A stretch of DNA of 64,000 bases from JALZUV01 sp964654855 (GTDB lineage Bacteria > Pseudomonadota > Alphaproteobacteria > Rickettsiales > JALZUV01), in assembly GCA_964654855.1 (NCBI GenBank), contig CAZZJS010000002.1:1-64000 (forward strand), in the 5' to 3' direction. Positions 25,918-33,508 of this stretch are shown here, piece after piece (the first letter of the stretch is position 1; each line of letters opens with the position of its first letter). The notes beneath the pieces were generated by a model. That model worked only from the letters and a program-made list of their open reading frames with translations, was not told the DNA's origin and searched no databases. The translations under genes were made by a program, and so were the position numbers.

Positions 25918-25952
25918 CTCCTCTTTTGTTAGACATAATGACAAAAGAGGAG
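25918..25952 (+). promoter_or_regulatory. Hairpin covering the ribosome-binding site of a short leader frame
   Basis: CTCCTCTTTTGT (25918-25929) and ACAAAAGAGGAG (25941-25952) are perfect 12-base inverted arms with an 11-base loop. The right arm contains GAGGAG, the ribosome-binding site of the 20-codon frame starting at 25960. There is no T-run after it, so an RNA switch or processing site is more likely than a simple terminator. Confidence 0.65.
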
Positions 25953-25959
25953 TTTAGCC

Positions 25960-26022
25960 ATGTGTGGCATTACCAACAAAACCGATGCTCTCGAATTAGT
26001 GAAAGTTGGAGTAAGAACATGA
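25960..26022 (+). CDS. Short 20-residue leader-like frame
   Basis: A 20-codon frame starting MCGITNKTD, with GAGGAG seven bases before its ATG and its stop overlapping the start of the acetyltransferase gene (ATGA at 26019-26022). MCGI is the opening of class II glutamine amidotransferases such as asparagine synthase, so it might be the remnant of such a gene or a coincidence. Position and coupling suggest a leader peptide whose translation opens the next gene. Expression is not proven. Confidence 0.45.
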   Translation: MCGITNKTDALELVKVGVRT

Positions 26023-26714
26023 CCGTTTACGCATTAAAACAATGGGTCAAAAATGGTGATCATCCAGTCGCAAGACAAATAAAACGCGTCGCACGAAGCG
26101 GCATGCCGCAAATCACATTCTTACATCGCAACCTGTATCGCCTGCACATAGGGTTACGCAACTTATGGGCCGAAACTACACGAATTTTCTATTACACTCC
26201 TTTACTGCAAGCACGGTTAGTTTTTCCTTGTAAGCAGCTTTATCTTTATAGTGGCTTACCTTTTATCACTGGCTCGCTAGAAATCACCTTAGGTGATAAT
26301 TGTCGTATCTCAGGAAAAACAACTTTCAGCGGCCGCCCGGCAAGCGGCACACCTTCTTTAGTCGTGGGTAATAATTGCGATATTGGTTGGCAAAATACTA
26401 TCGCCGTCGGCACTAAGGTAGAATTAAAAAACAATGTACGTTTAAGCGGCAATGTTTTCTTAGCGGGCTATCCCGGACATCCATTAGATCAACAAGATCG
26501 CGCAGCCGGATACCCCTGCACACAAGAACAAATCGGCGATATTATTTTAGAAGACGATGTATGGCTAGCAACCGGCGTTACCGTCTTAGCGGGTGTCACA
26601 GTTGGTAAAGGCAGCATCATCGGCGCAAGCAGCGTCGTCACCAAAGACATTCCAGCTGGTGTCGTAGCAGCTGGCGTTCCAGCTCGTATCGTAAAGGAGC
26701 TAAACCATGACTGA
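26019..26714 (+). CDS. Left-handed beta-helix acyltransferase
   Basis: 231 residues from the ATG at 26019, preferred over the upstream in-frame ATG at 25926 because GGAG lies seven bases before it and the upstream part is covered by the hairpin and leader frame. The C-terminal half has hexapeptide repeats (LEDDVWLATGVTVLAGVTVG, then GSIIGASSVVTKDIPAGVVAAGVPARI), the hallmark of serine/sugar O-acetyltransferases. Likely acetylates a sugar of the exopolysaccharide with acetyl-CoA. Overlaps the next gene by eight bases. Confidence 0.85.
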   Translation: MTVYALKQWVKNGDHPVARQIKRVARSGMPQITFLHRNLYRLHIGLRNLWAETTRIFYYTPLLQARLVFPCKQLYLYSGLPFITGSLEITLGDNCRISGKTTFSGRPASGTPSLVVGNNCDIGWQNTIAVGTKVELKNNVRLSGNVFLAGYPGHPLDQQDRAAGYPCTQEQIGDIILEDDVWLATGVTVLAGVTVGKGSIIGASSVVTKDIPAGVVAAGVPARIVKELNHD

Positions 26715-27828
26715 TATTATTGTTTTCGGCGAAGATTACGGCGTACACCCGAGTTCTACTCAGCATTTAATGAATCGCTTAGCAGCAAATCATCGCATTA
26801 TCTGGTTGAACTCTATCGGTTTACGTGCACCAAAACTTACATTGAACGATATGATGCGAATTATTCGTAAAGCCACAACGATATTAACCGCGCGTCTTGC
26901 TCGAACAGATTCCGCACAGAATCAAACTAAAGCTCCTTTTCCAGTCTTACAGCCTATTGCCTTACCTTTCCCAGACTCTTCATTGGCACGTAAGGTCAAT
27001 CAATGGCTGCTTAAACGCCAAATGCAAAAACTCATCAAGCGTTACGACTTACAACACCCTACCTTATGGACATCCCTTCCCTCTGCTGTGGATGCGGTCT
27101 GCCCAGAAATGAAACGCACCCTCTATTACTGTGGTGATGACTTCTCAGCGCTGGATGGGGTTGACCATAAGGCTGTTGAAGCGATGGAAACAGAGCTAAT
27201 TGATCAAGCTGATTTAGTTATTTCAGCCAGCAAATCTCTCCATCAACGCATGCCGCAAGAAAAACGCCTATTTCTCCCACATGGCGTTGATATTACACTA
27301 TTTACCCGTAGGTTAGCCTGCCCACCAGAACTACAAAAAACGCGTAAACGTGCTTGCTTTTATGGCTCCATTGCTTCTTGGGTCAAGCTAGATTGGATTG
27401 CGTATGCGGCGCGTATGTTACCTGAATGGGAATTCATTTTAATCGGCAATATTAAAGCAGATGTTTCATCACTAAAGACAGAACAAAACATCATCTTTAC
27501 TGGTGCAATGGCTCATGATGAATTGGTACGCTATGCCAACCATTGCGATGTCTTGCTTATGCCATTTGCAGATAATGGACAGATTCGCCACTGCAATCCG
27601 CTCAAACTTTATGAGTATTTGGCCATCGGAAAGCCGATTGTCACCACACAATTTCCAGCGATTGAACCATATCAGTCATTGCTTCACATCGCCGATTCAG
27701 CTGAGAGCTTTGTCTCTTGTCTGCTGGAAGCAGAAAAAGAAGGCAATCGACGCCTTCGCCAACGACAACAATCCGTACGCTGGGAAGATTGGAACCAACG
27801 TGCACAACAACTGGAGGAATGGCTATGA
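26707..27828 (+). CDS. Glycosyltransferase (GT4-like)
   Basis: 373 residues, GT-B-like. N-terminus IIVFGEDYGVHPSSTQHLMNRL and a central YYCGDDFSALDGVDHKAVEAME are typical of the family of transferases in exosortase/capsule clusters that resemble TuaH. The donor region is KRACFYGSIASWVKLDWIAYAA and ends with HCNPLKLYEYLAIGKPIVTT. Transfers a sugar in repeat-unit assembly; specificity unknown. Start overlaps the acetyltransferase and the stop overlaps the lipoprotein start (ATGATG). Confidence 0.85.
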   Translation: MTDIIVFGEDYGVHPSSTQHLMNRLAANHRIIWLNSIGLRAPKLTLNDMMRIIRKATTILTARLARTDSAQNQTKAPFPVLQPIALPFPDSSLARKVNQWLLKRQMQKLIKRYDLQHPTLWTSLPSAVDAVCPEMKRTLYYCGDDFSALDGVDHKAVEAMETELIDQADLVISASKSLHQRMPQEKRLFLPHGVDITLFTRRLACPPELQKTRKRACFYGSIASWVKLDWIAYAARMLPEWEFILIGNIKADVSSLKTEQNIIFTGAMAHDELVRYANHCDVLLMPFADNGQIRHCNPLKLYEYLAIGKPIVTTQFPAIEPYQSLLHIADSAESFVSCLLEAEKEGNRRLRQRQQSVRWEDWNQRAQQLEEWL

Positions 27829-28172
27829 TGAACCGCACCCCCCTTACACTCTTACTTATAATGCTTGGTCTAAGTGCCTGCGCGCCGCAAACCATTCATG
27901 ATCTAATTCCCGCACATCAACTTAATATGATGCAAGTTGAGTCTTACATACAACCAGAAGGTGGTTTTTTACTCAAACCCGATCTGGCTGAGCCAAAACA
28001 ACCAGCAGCGGAAGTTGTGGCACCGGCAATACCTCAGACTCACCCAGCGTGGGCTCCCGCAGCTCATCCAGCGCCCAATAGCATAACCTCACCTTCTGAA
28101 GCGATTTCGGTTTCTAGCATGTTGCAACAAACACTTGATTACGCCCAAGACAACAAAGGAAATTCAAAATGA
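27825..28172 (+). CDS. Small Pro/Ala-rich lipoprotein
   Basis: 115 residues from the ATG at 27825, taken because GGAGG stands seven bases upstream. Lipoprotein signal with lipobox LSAC (LLIMLGLSACAPQ), then a Pro/Ala-rich, flexible middle (AAEVVAPAIPQTHPAWAPAAHPAP). No enzymatic domain. Presumably an outer- or inner-membrane-anchored accessory of the export machine. Stop overlaps the chain-length gene by four bases. Confidence 0.75.
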   Translation: MMNRTPLTLLLIMLGLSACAPQTIHDLIPAHQLNMMQVESYIQPEGGFLLKPDLAEPKQPAAEVVAPAIPQTHPAWAPAAHPAPNSITSPSEAISVSSMLQQTLDYAQDNKGNSK

Positions 28173-29779
28173 CGCACCATACTATCGTGATTGAACGTAT
28201 CATTTATCGAGTACTCGAAATTGCATGGCGATTCCGAAAAACGATTATCCGCCCTATTCTAGTGATGCCAGTGTTAGCACTCGTTATTGGATTAGCGATC
28301 CCTAAAACGTACCAACTGCAAACAACTATCCTTTTTCAGGAACCTTCAAAAATCAACCCTTTCATGGAAGATATTTCAATTGGCACCAGTTTAAAAGAAC
28401 GTATGAAATCGCTCAATGCACTGTTACATAGCCACCACATGTTGGCAGGTGTACTGACCGACCTAAAGATTATTAATAAAGATACCGATCCTAGAGAAGT
28501 AGCACAACATGTTGACCGCATTTCAGGCACCTTAAAAGCTGAATTAGCTGGAGACGATTTAGTCACTATTAGTGTGAGAAACCACAATCCTACTCAAATG
28601 AATGCCACACTAGAAAGAGTCTCACGCCGCTTTATTGAGAAGGTGCTTACCCCAGCCTGGACCTCTCTCACTAACTCTGAGAAATTTCTAAAAGAAGAAC
28701 TCACCAAAAGCCATAAAAGCCTGACCGAAGCAGAAAACGCCTTAGCCGAATTCAAATCAAAACACTCTCAGGAATTACCAATGCTGCACTCCTCTAACGT
28801 GGCAAGATTGGCAAAAATTCAGAGCGACCTAGCAGATAAACGTAGCACACTATCAGGAGCAGAAGGTGCGGCAAAATCACTTGAAGGGCGGCTCGTGCAA
28901 ACCAATCCTGTGATTGGCCGGTTAGAAGAAAAAATTATTCACTATAGCAGTGACTTAGCGCTCTTACGTTCTCGTTATACAAACGCACATAGCAAAGTAA
29001 AAGCGGCTAAACGCACACTGAATCGCCTGCAAGAAGAACGAAATCGTTTATTAGAAACCGATATTTCACAATTGGATCAGGCTGTGCAAACCGCTAGCAC
29101 TAACCATATATGGAATATAACCGTCGACGATAATAAAACCCAACCATTACTCGTTTCACAGATGGAACAAATGGATCTAGCTCGCACACGCATCACCAGT
29201 CTGACCGAAGAAATTACAGTACTTGAACAGGCGGAAGCAGAATTACAAGAGAAAGTGCATAACTTTGGATCAGTTGAACGGCAGTTATTAGAATTAGAAC
29301 GAAAAACGACCGTACATCGCGAGCTACATGCCAATATGCTACGCCGTAGCGAAATGGCTCGTGTTACAGGCGATTTAAGCAAATTTGAAGTACCTTCACG
29401 TGTCAAAATTCTTGACCGCCCTTTCAAACCACCTGTGCGTATCACTCCACCATTATTAATCTTTGTCATTGTCGGAGCCATCGGTGGGTTAATGATCGGC
29501 TGCGCACTAGCGGCAATTCTCAACGCAACAGACACCACCATTCGCTATCCCCATCAACTGGCTAATTTTGCAGGTGCCCCCGTACTGATGAATTTAGGAC
29601 CACAGACTTCTATCCAGCTTTTTGACCCAGATGAGCCAATTGATAACCCTAGTCGTTTTAAAACATATGCAAATACCTTCAAGCATCAAACAGTCAAAGC
29701 AGCAAGAATCTCTACCCACAAATTCTCACAATCCAGAAAAGGAGCCTTCTCATGGATCAAAAAGCACCTAAACCGCTAA
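28169..29779 (+). CDS. Polysaccharide chain-length determinant (Wzz/PCP) protein
   Basis: 536 residues. Membrane segments at about 29-49 and 422-446 bracket a long periplasmic coiled-coil domain (residues 170-400); the RPFKPPVRITPP motif just before the second segment is the usual Pro-rich PCP signature. It resembles the XrtA-type chain-length proteins. The C-terminal cytosolic part has no kinase; the P-loop protein at 35726-36481 could be its separate partner. Controls polymer length and export with the SLBB protein. Overlaps both neighbours. Confidence 0.88.
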   Translation: MTHHTIVIERIIYRVLEIAWRFRKTIIRPILVMPVLALVIGLAIPKTYQLQTTILFQEPSKINPFMEDISIGTSLKERMKSLNALLHSHHMLAGVLTDLKIINKDTDPREVAQHVDRISGTLKAELAGDDLVTISVRNHNPTQMNATLERVSRRFIEKVLTPAWTSLTNSEKFLKEELTKSHKSLTEAENALAEFKSKHSQELPMLHSSNVARLAKIQSDLADKRSTLSGAEGAAKSLEGRLVQTNPVIGRLEEKIIHYSSDLALLRSRYTNAHSKVKAAKRTLNRLQEERNRLLETDISQLDQAVQTASTNHIWNITVDDNKTQPLLVSQMEQMDLARTRITSLTEEITVLEQAEAELQEKVHNFGSVERQLLELERKTTVHRELHANMLRRSEMARVTGDLSKFEVPSRVKILDRPFKPPVRITPPLLIFVIVGAIGGLMIGCALAAILNATDTTIRYPHQLANFAGAPVLMNLGPQTSIQLFDPDEPIDNPSRFKTYANTFKHQTVKAARISTHKFSQSRKGAFSWIKKHLNR

Positions 29780-30861
29780 CCGTACAAATTGTACAACATT
29801 TACGCCCAGGAGGAATTGAGATGTTGGCGTTAGAGTTCCTGCGCCATCAATCGGATAACTCATCTACACATCTTATTAGTTTAGAGGGAACAGCAGAAGA
29901 AACCTTTCAGCAATGGTCAAAACTGAAAGATTATGCAGATCAAATTACCTTCTTGAATAAACCACAAGGAATTCATATTCCTACTTTATTCAAGCTTACA
30001 AAACTTTTCAGAGAATGGAATGCGAACAGCATCCATACCCACCACATTGGCCCGCTGCTTTACGCAGGCATGGCTGCCCGCCTCGCAGGCTGTCAGAACC
30101 TTATTCATACCGAACATGATAGTTGGCATTTGCAACAAGAATCTGAGCGTAAATTGCAAGGAACCCTACTACGTTTACTCAGACCAAAACTAGTAGCAGA
30201 TAGCCAACATGTTGCTCGGGAACTGGATCGATTTTATCCATTTTCACAAAGCGAAGTAATCTTAAATGGCATTGATACAACCCGCTTTATACCAGGAGAC
30301 AAACTAAACGCACGCAAAGCTCTGGCATTACCCAAAAACGCCAAACTAATTGGCTGTGCTGCACGATTAGAAACCGTAAAAAATCATAGCCTTATTTTTC
30401 AAGCTCTGCGAAAGTTACCTAAAGAATACCATCTAGCACTTGCGGGCTCGGGCTCTTTAGAAGAACCACTAAAACATCAAGCAACTATACTCGACATTAC
30501 TGAACGGGTTCATTTTCTAGGACATGTCGATGATATTGTCTCTTTCTATCAATCACTTGATGCTTTTTGCCTTCCCTCCTTGAAAGAAGGCTTACCACTA
30601 TCACTTTTAGAGGCACAAGCGGTTGACGTTCCTGTAATAGCAAGCGATGTAGGAAGTTGCCGAGAGGCATTGGCGCCGCAAAAAAGCCAACTTTTTCCTT
30701 CTAATAACCTGCCCGCTCTTCTTGAATCGGTAGAAGGTATATTTAAAGCTGATGCTTCACCCCAAACACGCAGCTTTGTTCTTGAGCAATTCAGCCTAAA
30801 TAAGATGATCGAAAGCTATCAATCTCTTTGCGTAACAACAATGAGAGGAATATCATCATGA
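29752..30861 (+). CDS. Glycosyltransferase family 4
   Basis: 369 residues, starting with AAGGAG inside the previous gene (28-base overlap). VQHLRPGGIEMLALEFLRH, IHTHHIGPLLYAGMAARLAG and LIHTEHDSW mark the acceptor domain; the donor domain has LIGCAARLETVKNHSLIFQAL, LPSLKEGLPLSLLEAQAVDVP. The PGGIE-x-L type resembles the GT4 enzymes of exosortase polysaccharide loci. Role: transfer of one sugar of the repeat unit. Confidence 0.9.
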   Translation: MDQKAPKPLTVQIVQHLRPGGIEMLALEFLRHQSDNSSTHLISLEGTAEETFQQWSKLKDYADQITFLNKPQGIHIPTLFKLTKLFREWNANSIHTHHIGPLLYAGMAARLAGCQNLIHTEHDSWHLQQESERKLQGTLLRLLRPKLVADSQHVARELDRFYPFSQSEVILNGIDTTRFIPGDKLNARKALALPKNAKLIGCAARLETVKNHSLIFQALRKLPKEYHLALAGSGSLEEPLKHQATILDITERVHFLGHVDDIVSFYQSLDAFCLPSLKEGLPLSLLEAQAVDVPVIASDVGSCREALAPQKSQLFPSNNLPALLESVEGIFKADASPQTRSFVLEQFSLNKMIESYQSLCVTTMRGISS

Positions 30862-32036
30862 TCGTACCCATAAGTTTAATCGCTGGAATAATTGCTGTTA
30901 TATGCGCCTTGTTGATCGTTTATCACCACGCGATCTGGCCTGTATTTTTGATGCTTCTAGCACGTATAAAGGCAGATGAAACACAGCAACCAACGCCCAA
31001 GATCATTCCATCTGAGCTTCCCTCAATTTGCGTCATTATTCCCGTATATAATGAGGTTAAATTTATCGCTGATAAGCTATGGAATTGCGCTATGCTGGAT
31101 TATCCGCCCGAAAAACTAAGAATCCGGCTGATTTTTGATGGATGCACCGACCAAACAACCGTAATTGCACGTGAAACACTGAAAAATCCTATTTTTCGTC
31201 ATTTACCAATATTTTTAGAGATCGAACAAGAAAACCACGGAAAACAGGCTATTCTTACCCAAGCTATTGAATCTTCTAATGAAGAAATTATCGTGCTTTC
31301 TGATTGTTCTTCTATGCTTTCTATGGATAGCCTAAAGCGTATTATCACTAGATTTAGGGATGAAACATTAGGCGTCGTATGCGCTAGCTACGAGCTTTTA
31401 TACTCTGGATCAGCAGGCGAACAACAATATTGGAAATACCAGAAGAAAATTAAGACTGCTGAGAGCAAGTTAGGAAGTGTTTTAGGCGCTCACGGCGCTT
31501 GTTACGCATTTCGTCGTACATTATACCACCCATTACCCGCTAATACGATCAATGATGACTTTGTGCTACCTATGCAGATCGTCAAACAAGGCTATCGAGC
31601 CATTTATGATCAAGAAATCATCGCATTAGAGTTAGAAAAAGCCGACGAAGAGTTTGATTTCCATCGCCGTATTCGCATTGGAGCCGGAAATATGCAGCAA
31701 TGCCAATTACTTATGGAAATGATACATCCACGTTATGGCATGACAGCACTTTCTTTTTTCTCTGGCAAAGTATTACGCACAGCGATGCCTTATGTGATGC
31801 TTAGTGCGTTTATATTGAGCGGAGTCGCCTCACTAGAAATAAATGAATTCTTGCTACTCTTTGTTCCTCAACTCTTTGTTTATGCACTAGTTATAGTGAG
31901 TATTAAGCTCAATATCACTCAAGGAAAGCTAGCAAGCTTACGTTATCTAGTGTTAGGGCACCTTGCCGGCTTAATAGGCTCTTTACGCTATTTTTTCACC
32001 CCTAAACAACTTAAATGGCAGGAGATTTCCTCATGA
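30858..32036 (+). CDS. Membrane-bound glycosyltransferase family 2
   Basis: 392 residues from ATG 30858 (ATGA overlap with the previous stop; GAGG upstream). One N-terminal membrane segment, then a GT-A domain: ICVIIPVYNEVKFIADKLW, IRLIFDGCTDQT, EIIVLSDCSSML and GAHGACYAFRR, then DDFVLPMQIVKQGYRAIYD and RRIRIGAGNMQQ, which is the Q/RxxRW-like region of processive transferases. Two to three C-terminal membrane segments. Could extend the polymer backbone or add a branch. Confidence 0.88.
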   Translation: MIVPISLIAGIIAVICALLIVYHHAIWPVFLMLLARIKADETQQPTPKIIPSELPSICVIIPVYNEVKFIADKLWNCAMLDYPPEKLRIRLIFDGCTDQTTVIARETLKNPIFRHLPIFLEIEQENHGKQAILTQAIESSNEEIIVLSDCSSMLSMDSLKRIITRFRDETLGVVCASYELLYSGSAGEQQYWKYQKKIKTAESKLGSVLGAHGACYAFRRTLYHPLPANTINDDFVLPMQIVKQGYRAIYDQEIIALELEKADEEFDFHRRIRIGAGNMQQCQLLMEMIHPRYGMTALSFFSGKVLRTAMPYVMLSAFILSGVASLEINEFLLLFVPQLFVYALVIVSIKLNITQGKLASLRYLVLGHLAGLIGSLRYFFTPKQLKWQEISS

Positions 32037-32677
32037 CCACCTCTAACGATCCTTATCTTTCTTTTTCAACAACTTGCATTAAGCGCACTTTAGATATTAC
32101 ATGCTCTCTCATTGGCGGATTAATACTTCTTCCCCTCCTCCCTCTTATTGCTCTAGCCGTTAAATTAGATTCCCCAGGGCCCATATTTTTTAAGCAATTA
32201 CGCATTGGTGAGCAATATCACAATCACACACGACTATTCATGATGGTGAAATTTCGTACGATGATCGTAGATGCAGAGGAGTCCGGAGCCAAATGGGCTT
32301 CCCAAAATGATCCTCGTATTACCAAAGTGGGAAATTTTCTACGTAAAACACGCCTGGATGAGTTACCTCAATTACTCAATGTACTAAAAGGTGATATGTC
32401 TTTAGTTGGCCCTCGCCCAGAGCGCCCAGGCTTCTATCATACGCTTGAAAATGCCATCCCACTTTATGCTGATCGCACCTATGGTTTAAAACCGGGCATA
32501 ACCGGATTTGCTCAGGTTTTACAAGGGTATGACGAGACAATCGAAGATGTAAGAAGCAAAGTTGGATACGACCATGCCTATGCATTAATGTTACAAAATG
32601 CATGGACAGCTCTTTGCGCTGATATCAAAATTTTATGGATGACAATTAGCGTCGTTATCCATGGTCGGGGACAGTAA
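32033..32677 (+). CDS. Initiating sugar transferase (undecaprenyl-phosphate type)
   Basis: 214 residues from the ATG at 32033 (CAGGAG upstream, ATGA overlap). One membrane helix (about 22-42) followed by the bacterial sugar-transferase domain: SPGPIFFKQLRIGE, MVKFRTMIVDAEESG, RKTRLDELPQLLNVLKGDMS and LVGPRPERPGF, with the final GITGFAQVLQGYD. It puts the first sugar-1-phosphate on undecaprenyl phosphate and so starts the repeat unit. It is the small (WcaJ C-terminal domain) form. Last gene of the first EPS operon; the sigma-54 promoter of the STAS operon follows within 10 bases. Confidence 0.93.
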   Translation: MTTSNDPYLSFSTTCIKRTLDITCSLIGGLILLPLLPLIALAVKLDSPGPIFFKQLRIGEQYHNHTRLFMMVKFRTMIVDAEESGAKWASQNDPRITKVGNFLRKTRLDELPQLLNVLKGDMSLVGPRPERPGFYHTLENAIPLYADRTYGLKPGITGFAQVLQGYDETIEDVRSKVGYDHAYALMLQNAWTALCADIKILWMTISVVIHGRGQ

Positions 32678-32686
32678 AATGTAAAC

Positions 32687-32702
32687 TGGCACACCCGTTG
32701 CT
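32687..32702 (+). promoter_or_regulatory. Sigma-54-type promoter for the STAS-export operon
   Basis: TGGCACACCCGTTGCT, a perfect match to TGGCAC-N5-TTGCT, 42 bases before the ATG at 32745. A TTACCAAAGTGGGAA dyad lies inside the upstream gene near 32314-32328 and might be the enhancer, but could be chance. Confidence 0.85.
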
Positions 32703-32744
32703 CCTATTCAGATACGTTAAGACGAATTAATAAAGGAGCAAATC

Positions 32745-33068
32745 ATGCCACATAGTATCGAACAACAAGACCAACAAACGGTTCTTACCCTTTCCGGCAG
32801 TTTAGACTCAGAAGAAACTCTCACTCTTAAACCCATTATAGACCAGTTTATCGAAACTGAATCTACCCACCTAACCGTAGAGATGACAGAAGTCCATTTT
32901 CTGGATTCTTCTGGCATCGGCATACTGGTCTATGCCTTCAAACGTTTACGCAGTGACGAACGAGAAATCACCTTACGTAATGTGCAAGGACAACCTTCAG
33001 ACCTAATGCGTATGCTTCGTATCGATAAAGCGATTACAATGGAAAGCTCTACAGGAGAAGCAGCATGA
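32745..33068 (+). CDS. STAS-domain protein (anti-sigma-factor antagonist type)
   Basis: 107 residues, a single STAS domain like SpoIIAA/RsbV/SypA. The phosphorylatable Ser lies in the conserved FLDSSGIGILVYAFKRL. Expected to be phosphorylated by an RsbW-like kinase and dephosphorylated by a PP2C phosphatase; a single protein with both, plus a receiver, is encoded at 37466-38998. In Vibrio fischeri the like-built SypA is the first gene of the polysaccharide locus and is controlled by SypE; the gene position here (first in the export operon, behind a sigma-54 promoter) fits that. AAAGGAG upstream. Confidence 0.9.
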   Translation: MPHSIEQQDQQTVLTLSGSLDSEETLTLKPIIDQFIETESTHLTVEMTEVHFLDSSGIGILVYAFKRLRSDEREITLRNVQGQPSDLMRMLRIDKAITMESSTGEAA

Positions 33069-33508
33069 AACCGACTCTCCTAATTTCTGTAATCGCGCTA
33101 CTAGCCGGATGCAGCAGCTTCCCCCCTTATGGAACAGGTGGTTTTGCTGAGCATCAACGCTACACACATGAAAATGCTTATCCGAAAGCATTTACTCACT
33201 TTATCGGCAATTCACGCCAACGTGGCTGGCAGCATTATAATCTCAGAGCTATCAACTGCATCGATCATCGTCTAGCAGAGTTACGCCAGCATGGCATCAA
33301 TGAGCATTACCCCGCACAGCTCTGGTTAATTGAACAACAGCGTAATCGTACCTTGCGTCTTTTTGCAGGTGGCTTGGGCTGGGATGCCGAACGTGAAGTT
33401 CAAGAGCTTTACCAAATGATGGAAGATTTGCAGGAGCGTCTAATTGATCAAAACCAGATCAAAATGGACTTCTACCAACATCCGGAGAAAACCCAATGCG
33501 ATATTTAA
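33065..33508 (+). CDS. Lipoprotein of the export operon
   Basis: 147 residues with a lipoprotein signal (IALLAGCSSFPPYG, Cys about 17). The mature part is rich in His, Arg and Gln, mostly helical, with no recognised domain. Stop overlaps the SLBB gene by 13 bases and its start overlaps the STAS gene by four, so it is made with the outer-membrane export protein and may be its accessory. Confidence 0.75.
   Translation: MKPTLLISVIALLAGCSSFPPYGTGGFAEHQRYTHENAYPKAFTHFIGNSRQRGWQHYNLRAINCIDHRLAELRQHGINEHYPAQLWLIEQQRNRTLRLFAGGLGWDAEREVQELYQMMEDLQERLIDQNQIKMDFYQHPEKTQCDI

Noticed and set aside
32314..32328. TTACCAAAGTGGGAA as activator site for the STAS operon
   Set aside because: Lies within a coding region 360 bases from the promoter and appears singly; kept only as a note in the promoter entry.
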